From Kingdonia uniflora (taxonomy: Eukaryota; Streptophyta; Magnoliopsida; Ranunculales; Circaeasteraceae), in contig JACGCM010002285.1 of NCBI GenBank assembly GCA_014058105.1, forward strand, positions 1,054,001 through 1,118,000: a stretch of 64,000 bases of DNA, in the 5' to 3' direction. How positions within the stretch are numbered: position 1 is the first letter of the stretch; each line of letters begins with the position of its first letter. Both the position numbers and the translations under genes were made by a program. This document shows, piece after piece, positions 35,537-44,282 of the stretch. The notes under the pieces are model-generated. The model had not been told where the DNA came from. It ran no database searches and saw nothing but the letters and a program-made list of their open reading frames with translations.

Positions 35537-35801
35537 CTTCAGCACCCGAGTCAGAGTCTGCAGCGTTGGTCTGCACCAGTTTGCTCAATTTCTGCAACTT
35601 TGTCAAAACCTCCTCGATATCCGCCTCTTCTCGTAGTTTGCAATTGAGACTCCTAGTCACTGCTTTCCTCTTATCCTTTCCTCCTTCGGTGGTAATGGAA
35701 TCGTCAGTTGAGATCTCTCTCTCTCTCTCTCTCTCTAACCCTTCTCTTTTTTTCTGGTTTTCTGTATTCGGAGAGGGAGGAGAGGGGGTACTTATGCACA
35801 T
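35537..35801 (-). other. Possible upstream exon of the antisense gene
   Basis: An open frame on the minus strand starts MCISTPSPPSPNT, crosses a CT microsatellite (encoding alternating Arg-Glu) and ends at a strong donor, GAAG followed by GTAAGT, at 35,537. An acceptor-like TTACTGTAG lies at 35,278, six bases before the ATG of the Transposase_28-like exon. Joining these puts the upstream frame out of phase with that ATG, so it may be untranslated leader or an unrelated exon. Confidence 0.35.
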
Positions 35802-35839
35802 TTCTACGAACCGCTGGCGGTTTGTATTTTTCTAGTAAG

Positions 35840-36205
35840 CAGTCCTCGATTCCTGAACCGAGACGTCTGTTCGTCTGAACCTGTCAGACGTGTCATACCG
35901 CTTCGGTGAAAACACCTTCCCATCATTACACCAAATATTATACTTTAGCGTATCTCTCAGCTTCTTGGTCCCACTTTTTTTACAATACCCCAAACTCATG
36001 ATTCTAAATTTTCTACTTTAAAATTTCACGTACATTTGTTTACCCTACTTATAAACCTTGACTTTAACGTCAATATCAGTTAGCAACACAAATTCAAAAA
36101 TTCAGTTTCAACAAACAATCCTAGTCATAGCCTATTTTCGTGAATAGATTTTTTCTTCAAGTACATTCGGGCAATTTCATTTCAAACATTCAAAAAATAC
36201 AACAA
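35840..36205. other. Non-coding part of the Tat extra region
   Basis: AT-rich, no gene recognised. It may hold the promoter of the antisense gene, but no clear TATA box could be assigned. Confidence 0.35.
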
Positions 36206-36207
36206 TC

Positions 36208-36583
36208 ATTCACTCCAATCCCCAAGATACTTGGATTTGAAGCAACCGGTGTGCCCGACAAAACCACAAGCCTTCAGCAGCCCTGAGGCGATATCCATAT
36301 CCTCATTATTGATCTCCTTCCTAGCCATCATCAGGATAAACTTTTTACGATCTTCAACAGACCGTCAGCAGGTACACATGGACTCGGACCAGTACATGTT
36401 GTTCATTTCCTCGCCCCTTTTTACATCAGTCTTACCCTCGCAGCTCGCTCGAGTTTCGAGCAGAACCGCATCATAGCCTTGCTGCCCAAAAACAGTTTCC
36501 CTTATTTCATCAATCTTGAATGCTAAACGCAAGTCATTCAACACACGAGCTTCAACAGCCCTCTGAGAACGAGTCTTAACCAT
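36208..36583 (-). pseudogene. Second antisense ORF in the Tat element, unknown function
   Basis: A minus-strand frame starting MVKTRSQRAVEARVLNDLRL, about 125 codons with one internal TGA near 36,363-36,365. After the stop it continues in frame through EDRKKFILMMARKEI and KACGFVGHTGCFKSKYLGDW to a TGA at about 36,208. The C-terminus has a Cys/His cluster (C...GH.GC) that is not an obvious zinc knuckle. I do not recognise the family. An open frame of this length with a single stop in otherwise AT-rich DNA suggests it was once coding. Confidence 0.45.
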
Positions 36584-36599
36584 TTTTTCTGAATAACCT

Positions 36600-37763
36600 T
36601 CTTAAAGAACGAGTCACACTTTTATACTATTCAGATAACAAGACTAATTTTTCGATTGACTATACACAACGTATTTCAATTTTTATAACCCACTCTTCCT
36701 GGGTTCGAGCTACTTACTATTATCTTTTCGTGTTTAATCGAGCTCCTTAAAAATGATATTTCGAGCTCTATGTTTACATCTGTTAAGCTCGATTCATTTA
36801 CGAGGTAGGACAACGTATGTTATCCCACCAACTATTCACTCCCATATTACGTACAGCTCGATGACATGTCGACTATTTCTGCTTCTTCGCTAAAAAAAAA
36901 ACAAACAAATAAACAAAATATTCTTTTATTACGCTCGATTTTTATCTAACAAGTTGGTTACAGGACTACTCCTACAGCGTTGCTTTACAATTACAGAATC
37001 AAGCTCTTCGAAGCTCGATATTACAAATACTTTCTCAGACACAAGGACAGGTCTCTAGTTCTTTTCTCATTGCCACCTAATCCTGATCTTCCAGAGAAAC
37101 CTTAGCCACAGATCAAAAAGTACAAAACGGCAACAGGTCAAAAACTTTTTTTCCCTTCATTTCCCTGTAGGAAGAATTAAAAGAAAAACGATGGCACCGA
37201 AAGAAGTGGTCCATCTTCCACCTCCACCACCGCCGTCTCTTCCTCCTTATCCCCACTTACCCGGAGTTTATGGAAATTGAGGAGAACTCCTACCTTAGAA
37301 ATTGGAACATCAGTAGAGACCAGAGATTTTGTACCGCATACACCCCTGCCGCTAAATCGGACGCTACATAATACCCGAAAATATTTTAAACAACACTCCT
37401 TCAACAAAACAGCAAAGGCTCTCTACTCTAATAACCACATAACCATATCCGGAATCTCACCATGATGAAAGAAAACTGGGTATGATACACTTGATTCCTC
37501 ATCTTAACCATGATTTTGCAAAGCGAAGATGTGTTGCAGGTTATTCGGCAATCAAATCTGACCACTATTTATAGCAATACCGCATTTAATGCACGTTGCT
37601 TCCCCAAACAGTCATCCGCTCGGGAAAACTCCCATAACACTCACGCGTCATAATGGCAACACACTCTTCAATACAGACGTTCCATTTTTCAAGCGTCGCT
37701 TACGTCATCACAAGGTCCGAGTTTTAGGGCTTTTCTCAACTAAAGCCACACGTGACTTCAGTT
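36600..37763. other. Tat 3' region before the LTR
   Basis: No recognisable gene. Minus-strand frame 37,177-37,407 is open but has no motif. The CTCGA motif common in the LTR recurs here. Confidence 0.4.
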
Positions 37764-37776
37764 GCGAGGGGGCGAT
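37764..37776 (+). other. Tat polypurine tract
   Basis: GCGAGGGGGCGAT directly precedes the 3' LTR. The related element at 61.5 kb has a comparable GAGGGGGGGAT tract. Confidence 0.7.
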
Positions 37777-38365
37777 TGTAGGGACTTATCCCTCGAGCTA
37801 AGGACACTCGATCTCATCTATACCTCGAGCTCTATAAGACTCGGCATTATCCAGTACCAGATTCACGCTTAAACAAACGCGTTAATAGTTACACATCAAC
37901 CACGAACTCGAGCAGAGCGTGGATCGTCCACAACAGATATAAACAGAACAAGTCAACAGACACCTGTCTCCCACAAGCTAACAGTTACACACTCAACTGC
38001 CCATGACTCCCACTTTTAAGAGAATGTGTTCGAGCACGATGTCAAACTGAGAGCAGGGTCTATAAAAGGGCAGAGCTCCTAAGGAAATCGGGTGTCCGAC
38101 AGAGAATTTTATACATACAATTATCTGATATCTAGCTATTCTATCTTAGATTAACTCTTGTAATCAGATTCTCCCACTTTCTCAAGCAATAATACTACTT
38201 TCATAAAATCCTCTACTCGAGGTCGTGGTTTTTACCTATTCACAGGTTTTCCACGCTAAATCCCCTGTGTCAAGTCTTATCTCTTATTTAATTCTTGGCA
38301 TAGTAGTTCTTGGTGTAAGGATCGATTTCAAGCCAGTTCGAGCTTTACGAAATCTAGTCCCTACA
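37777..38365 (+). repeat. Tat 3' LTR
   Basis: 589 bp, TGTAGGGACTT to GTCCCTACA, same length as the 5' copy and colinear with it, differing by scattered substitutions. TATA box at 38,061-38,067. Followed directly by GTACC, the target duplication. Confidence 0.92.
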
Positions 38366-38370
38366 GTACC

Positions 38371-39302
38371 GAAGTCGCCTTTAACAATATTGGTAAGAAA
38401 ACCTACGTTTGCAGTAGCATAGAAGGAAGCACCCGAATCAACAATCCAAGATTCGTTAACATCGTCACACGATAGTAGTAGAGCCTCGTCAGAACTAACC
38501 TCCTTTGTAAGGTACATTGTATCTTTCTCTTCATCATCAATCTTCTTAGAAGAAGAAGAGTTGCAATCTCGCCTGAAGTGACCCTTCTTTCCACAAGTCC
38601 AACACGCACCGGGCGGCTTAGACTTCCCTCTTGACTGTGATCGACCCCTTCCAAATTTTGGCCCTTTTCTGTAAGACCTCACTCTTTCCTCGACGTTCAA
38701 CATACTGTCGTTTGAACTCGAAGAGGGTTCAGATGTTTTACGCCTATTTTCTTCACTCATAATCAACGAGACTATTGTGTTAAATTTGATGTCTTCCTTC
38801 CCAGATGAGTCGCTCACTGCTGTATTAAATCCTTCCCAACTTTCTGGCATCTCCCTAGAAGATCCCACGCTCTCACCTCCTCGGTAAAAGTAATTTTCAC
38901 GGATTCCAGTTGAGCATGTATGGTATAGAACTCACTGATATGAGCTTGTACACTATCATTGCCCTTCATCTTCAAAGTAAACAAGTGCTGTAAAAGGTGA
39001 ACCTTACTTGCCCCGGACGGTTCCGAGTACATAGCGGACAACGTCTCCATCAATCCCTTCGTCGTTGTAACTTTGGAGATCATGTGTAGAATTTGAAATG
39101 ATAGCGCTAACCTAACGGTTTCAAGCGCTTTGCGATCCAATCGCGCCTACTTAGCTTCATCGAAAAATACTGGCTTCATCTCAGCTCCACCCAGCGGTAG
39201 ATCAAGATCCTTCTGATAAAGGTAATCTTCTATCTGCATCTTCCACACTCTAAAATTTGACCCATTGAACTTCGTGATCTTCAACTTCTCCTGATCGGCC
39301 AT
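38371..39302 (-). pseudogene. Copia gag and protease start
   Basis: The ATG at 39,302 opens MADQEKLKITKFNG. A TAG near 39,148 interrupts it. Then ALETVRLALSFQILHMISKV, LHQHLF-type motif LLQHLFTLKMKG and ISEFYTIHAQLESVKITF are the copia gag (UBN2) signature. A frameshift near 38,865 leads to PESWEGFNTAVSDSSG, a zinc knuckle CWTCGKKGHFRRDC near 38,575-38,620, and the protease active site WIVDSGASFYAT near 38,400-38,440 (DSG triad intact). The frame is cut at 38,370 by the Tat insertion and resumes at 23,727. Confidence 0.9.
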
Positions 39303-39331
39303 CGTTCTTTACCACACAAGCCCTAACACTC

Positions 39332-39343
39332 GCTCTGATACCA
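39332..39343 (-). other. Copia primer-binding site (tRNA-iMet)
   Basis: In element sense TGGTATCAGAGC, a perfect match to the plant initiator-methionine tRNA site, two bases after the 5' LTR. Confidence 0.9.
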
Positions 39344-39345
39344 AT

Positions 39346-39950
39346 TGTTGATAATTGAGGTAGCTACTCTCTCTTCCCTACAAAGAACGAAACGCAGAAA
39401 TTGCCAACACAAGAAGAAAATCAAACAAAGACAATAAAGAACACAAGGAATTTACCCGGAGGAAGGAAGTGGAAAACCCTTGCGGATGAAAAACCACTCC
39501 CCACGAATAATTCACTATGATATCAAACAGGTTACAATGATCTCTCAAGCTTCTCAAGCTTTAATGGAGTCTCTCAAACCCTAGCCTCTCAAAGGTTAAA
39601 CTCACCAAAAGATAGTTAACAAAATAACTTAAGTCCTCTATATATACTAGAGGAACAAAAATACAAGTAGTACGGATCTCGAGGTATAACTCTAACATCT
39701 AAGGCAAACCTACGCGAAGCTCGTTCGAATGACTTCAAGTTCGTTCAAACGACTTTGTGATAGTTGGTCTCCAAACCCTAGAAACATAGCATCTAGTTCG
39801 AACGACATCCAAGCTCGCTCGAACGAGATTAACTCTTGGGCCAAAATTCCAGGGAGTACATGAGTTTGTTCGAACGACTATTAATCTCGTTCGAACGACT
39901 TCGACAATTTCCTAATTTCGATAATTTCCAATTCGAGTTCATTCCCAACA
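39346..39950 (-). repeat. Copia 5' LTR
   Basis: 605 bp; in element sense TGTTGGG to ATCAACA. It has paired CGTTCGAACG-type palindromes between about 39,720 and 39,900, and a TATATA box (minus) at about 39,638-39,648. The block 39,619-39,850 is related to chromovirus U3. Confidence 0.92.
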
Positions 39951-40310
39951 GGATCTACTTTCGGAAGAAGCACAGGAGAATTCCTGGGGACCTGCGTCAA
40001 GCCTATTGGCCCTGGTACCACTTGTATAGCAGAATGTTCAGCTATAATGTGGGCAATTAAAAGAAAGTCGGAAATAGTTTGGTTAAGATTTTGATAAATT
40101 ATACTTTGAGGCTTCTATTAGTGTCTTTATCATTGATGGCCTCCGTTGTTGCTTGAAAGGACAATAGGAAGTCATTATGTATAAAATTGTGTGGTTTAGG
40201 TTCTCTATGATATGGAGAGAAGCCAATGTTTCAGCGGATGTGCTAATAGAACTTGCTTTTGGGAATGAAGAGTGGAGTGTTGGTGATGTAAATCATCCCT
40301 CATAGGGACG
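39951..40310 (+). pseudogene. LINE RNase H, 3' part
   Basis: Continues the RNase H frame interrupted at 20,102: TFGRSTGEFLGTCVKPIG, then CIAECSAIMWAIKRK (catalytic Glu) and, in a second frame near 40,210-40,275, WREANVSADVLIELAFG, the C-terminal box of LINE RNase H. The continuity across 19.8 kb shows where the copia landed. Confidence 0.75.
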
Positions 40311-41090
40311 TCCACCCACCGTATGACATATGTTTATTTAATGCTTTATATTTTATATTTTAGCTTAAGCCTGTTAGAGAGGCTCAGCCTAGGTTATTAG
40401 CAATTTCCCAATTTAAGTATAATTTTATTTCAATTAGAATTAGGGTTCCTAATTCTAACCCTCCTTGTGTTCTATAAAAAGGGAGGTCTAGGTTATTTGT
40501 TTGGAAGTTGATTTTGATTTAAGTAAGTTGATTTGTTTAGTTGAAACCCTAGTTTTCTAACTCTCAAATACAATGTGATTTTCTTACGAATCTCGTTTCC
40601 GCGTTCGTAGTATTCACGTCAGTTGGGAAGCCTTACTTTGCGCAGGTGGCGAATGAGATTAACAAAGAGAAATTTAGATTTGTATGACTTTTGTATTTTA
40701 TTTCGATTTTCAACTTGTTGACATTTCCTTAAAAACCTTGCAAATATTGATGATGTTACCTTCCCATTTCTACATTCTTAGTTCATTTTTGCAAAAAAAA
40801 CTTTAAACCTCCTCCAAAAAGTAAAAATATACCTACAAATAACTCATGCTATTTTACCTTTTAATGACATTTTTATATGTAAAATCCTCCGCCTTTTCTT
40901 GCATAAAATACATGTTCTTGTGGTTGAGAAATCAGGAACTCTTTTTTAATCTTCCTGCAAGAATAAAGAGTGAATGGTAAATTGTAAGTCCCCAATATGT
41001 TATATTTAAGAGTATGTGAGGACATATCAAATAAATTGACAAATATAAAAGAAAAGAAATGAATTAAATATTCTAACAATACAAAGTTAT
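40311..41090. other. LINE 3' tail or LTR-like segment; no gene
   Basis: It contains a promoter-like TCTATAAAAAGGGAGG at about 40,473-40,488 followed by a leader-like stretch ending near TTCACGTCA at 40,620, which looks like part of an LTR or TRIM, but no ends or target duplication were found. A short A-run at 40,792-40,800 may be the LINE 3' end. Confidence 0.3.
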
Positions 41091-41099
41091 TGTTTTAGG

Positions 41100-43135
41100 A
41101 GAAAATTAAATGGGAGCAACGATCCAGAGGAAAGTGGCTGAAAGTAGGAGGCAACAATACAAAAAAAAAAAATTACTCAGTAGCGAATAGGAGACGACAT
41201 ATCAATAGCTTGTCTAAGCTACAGATAGGTGATCAACAAGTGGATGGTAATAACAAAATTAGGAAACACGTCGTTGAGTATGAATCGGGATTGTACAAGA
41301 AACCTTACCATTGAAGACCCAGATTGGATGGATTGGAGTTCAGCGGTATCAATTCAGAGGGCCCAAATTGGCTTGAGAGGGAATTTGATGAAGAAGAGAT
41401 GGGGATTTGAGGAGTTGTGGCAAGGATATAGCTTTGGGGCCAGATGGATACCATATACGACTCTTTGACAAATGTTGGTATATTCTTGGCGGAGACGTTA
41501 TGGCTCCAATAAAGGAGTTTCACCATAATGGTTTATTTGATTTGAGGCTTAATGTTACTTTTCTTAAGCTTATATCAAAGCTCTATGGAGCTGGAGAACT
41601 AAAAAAATTAAGCTGATCGGCTTTTATTGGTGGTGCTTACAAGATTTTAGCTAAGGCTTGGCAAGGGAATTGAAAATTGCGATGGGTTTTGTGATATCAA
41701 AATTCCAAAAGGCTTTTGTTTCCAATCAGCAAATGTTGGATGGCGTTTTTATCCTTAACGAGTTTATTGATTCTAGAATGAGAGGGAGAGAGTGTAGGTG
41801 TGGTTTGCAAAATTGATTCTTTGAAGGCTTACGACCTTGTTAGCTGGAACTTTATATTATATGTATTGAAGATGATGGGCTTTGGATAAAAGTGGAGAAG
41901 GTGGATAAAAGTACAACAAAGTTTTTCAGTTTGATAGAGTTCTGACATGATTTTTCTCCAGCTCTAGAGGATTTGACAAGGTGATCCTTTATCTCCTTTC
42001 TTTTCATTATGGCAATAGAGGCTTTGTCCAGATTGACATGTAGACCCAAAGACTTGGATCTAATTCATGGGTTTAAGGTGAATAAAAGGCGCTAGAGATT
42101 ACTCACCTTCATTTTACAGATAATAGTAACAACATTAGGCATTTGATTTATGTGCAAACTTGAAAAATAGTAAACTTACGGGAGTTGGTAATAGTAACGA
42201 CATTAGGCATTTGGCTCTTTCCTTGGGTTGTGGCTAGGATTTCTACCCATGAGTTTTTTTAGTATGCATCTTCACGTTGTGTTGAGATTTGGGATCCGGT
42301 TATCAAGCGATTCAATAAGAAGTTGGCTTCGTGGAAAATAAAAATGTTAACAGTCGCCTTACATTTATCAAGAGCACATTGTCAAAGTACCGGTATATTA
42401 TCTTTCCTTATTCGATCTACCTATAACTTCTAAGTTGGAGATGATTGTTAGAAACTTCATTTAGTATGGCACCGAATGATCTCGTAAATTCTATTTACTG
42501 AGGTGGGAAACATATTGTATGGAAAAAACTGGCAGATTAGGACTAAATTTTTTCACTGAAATAAATACAGCTTTGCTTAAAACGTGGTCATGGAGATTTT
42601 GTAATGATAGGGATGACATATGGACCAAGGTGATTCAAGCCAAGTTTGAGTTGGGGAAACAACTTGGCTCCTAAACAAGCCTACCACTTCATATGACGCG
42701 GGGTTATGGAGGTTGATTTTCAACACGTGAGACAAGGTAAAGAAAATATCGATATTAACATTGGAAATGGGTATATGGTTAGCTTTTGGCATAATGTCTT
42801 GTGTGATTCGAAACTATTAGCTCTAATTTATCTTTCTCTCTACAATGCTTGTGAACTAAAGCTTAGGAAAGTGAATGAGTTTTACAAAATGGTGGGGGAC
42901 ACGGTGAACTGGAATTTTAATTTCCGAAGAGAACTATTTGATAGGGCACTAGAGAATCTCGGTTTTACGATTATGAAAGGCACATCGGTAACGATTCGGA
43001 TGGGTGAAGACAAATGGAAGTGGAATTGGGTTGAGAAAAGGAAATTTTTAGTGAAATCTATGTGTTACCACTTAAGGAGAGCTAGGAGCACAAGAGGTGG
43101 GTATCAATTTAGGGACTTCCCGAGACACTGAATCA
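41100..43135 (+). pseudogene. Decayed LINE reverse transcriptase fragment
   Basis: A plus-strand L1-type remnant. Motifs in different frames: RGKWLKVGGNNT near 41,128 (with an expanded A-run), ALGPDGYHIRLFDKCW near 41,434, NGLFDLRLNVTFLKLISK near 41,528, AFVSNQQMLDGVFILNEFID near 41,713-41,772, YDLVSWNFILYVLKMMGFG near 41,831, QGDPLSPFLFIMAIEALSRL near 41,975-42,034 and NIDINIGNGYMVSFWHNVL near 42,742-42,798. There is no endonuclease and the RNase H is missing, so it is truncated or rearranged as well as frameshifted. Confidence 0.8.
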
Positions 43136-43181
43136 ATTCATTCAAAGTTTAAATGAAGTATTCATAATGATAAGAGTTCAT

Positions 43182-43710
43182 CTTTTTTTTTTTATAAATG
43201 TACCTTTATTGATTAAATAATGAACCCAACACTTAATTAGAGTATAAGGAAAGATATCAAAAGATAGACGCCTCTCCTAGAAGTCAAAGTAAAAAAAGTT
43301 AAACCCGCCAAGAAACCACCCTCGACGCCAAGACCCATTAAGTGGAGCCTGTGATAGTATTCTTCCACATTGTATCCGACACGGCTTTACTGCAGCACCA
43401 GAGAATAAAAAACTTTATTAAAAACCAAAACCGAATCTGTCGATTTCTTTTTCCCTTCAAACTTCCTCGCATAACATTCGAGCCATATATCCCATATCAC
43501 CGCAAAAGGTATAAAATGGCGTAACACCTTGCCTCGTTTGATGAGGTTTCTCGTCTTCCAATTTGTTAATAACTCCTTAATATTCATAAATGTGGCCACT
43601 ATGCTAACCTCAATAGTCTCAGTGAAGAGGGACAACGAAAAAAAGATGATCAATAGAAAACTGCACCACCCCCCATTAACACTTTGCGCTTGCAAAGATT
43701 GTCAATACTA
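43182..43710 (-). pseudogene. Minus-strand LINE 3' fragment
   Basis: A T-run at 43,182-43,192 is the A-tail of a minus-strand insertion, preceded in element sense by AATAAAGG. The frame 43,695-43,387 reads LLTNWKTRNLIKRGKVL and FAVIWDIWLECYARKFEG, the post-zf-RVT segment found in LINEs that lack RNase H. It is severely 5'-truncated. Confidence 0.65.
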
Positions 43711-44282
43711 AGAAGAAAGTATGGAAACTAGTGCCCATGTTGTGACTAATTTAACCAAGTCATGAAAGCAATAACCCATTGTGGACGGGAAAATGATGGA
43801 ACAAGATCACCTATGTGAGACAATTTTAATCATTCATTTCATGTGAACTTCTAAACAGAATTCGTACATGGGATGAACCAATCACGTATGCCTATCTATG
43901 TCGAGAAACAGATTCCGTTACATTCTCTTTAAGCAGAATATGTCATGCCCCAATATGTATATAGCAAAAGTGTGACTTTGTATGTACATGCACTGACTAT
44001 ACATGGAGGAAATGAAGAAAGACTGCATGCCTCATCCAGATAGGGGTCGAGGTTACATTCTAATATTCCACTATTCGTATCTCGATCATCTGAGACCAGC
44101 ACATACCAAAATCCATAATGTATAATCAATTGTAGCCACTACGTGCGATTGTGATAAGAAAAAAAGGTTGCATGTGGAACATATGAAGAAATGTTAAAAT
44201 ATAACATTAAAGATGTTTAAAAGCTTCAATTTCCCTAGTGAAACTCTAAAGAATTGCCTTTCCATCTGTACAATAAAATAAT
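43711..44282. other. Gene-free spacer, 3' of the CNL gene
   Basis: No gene recognised. It may include the 3' untranslated region of the CNL gene. Confidence 0.45.

Larger units (their letters stand above)
23728..38365 (+). mobile_element. Ty3/gypsy Tat-lineage element, 14.6 kb, complete
   Basis: A full element with 589-bp LTRs at 23,728-24,316 and 37,777-38,365 and the target duplication GTACC at 23,723-23,727 and 38,366-38,370. It sits in the copia protease region; when it and one GTACC copy are left out, the copia frame reads through. Plus-strand gag, protease, RT, RNase H, a second (archaeal-type) RNase H and integrase place it in the Tat lineage. Between integrase and the 3' LTR it has 7.5 kb of extra DNA: a 155-bp tandem array and antisense genes. 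The LTR pair differs at only a few percent of positions by eye, so it is fairly young. Confidence 0.92.
20103..39950 (-). mobile_element. Ty1/copia element (Tork-like), split by a gypsy element
   Basis: A minus-strand copia element with LTRs at 39,346-39,950 (5') and 20,103-20,687 (3'). Flanks are GGATC at 39,951-39,955 and AGATC at 20,098-20,102, a target duplication with one mismatch. Without the 14.6-kb Tat insertion and one copy of its target duplication it is about 5.2 kb, normal for copia. Order along the minus strand is gag, protease, integrase, RT, RNase H, the copia order. A methionine-tRNA primer site and purine tract are intact. It has few stops, so it is younger than the LINE it sits in. 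Confidence 0.9.

Noticed and set aside
35719..35742. CT repeat as an antisense promoter element
   Set aside because: A plain microsatellite; no supporting TATA box or transcript start could be seen.
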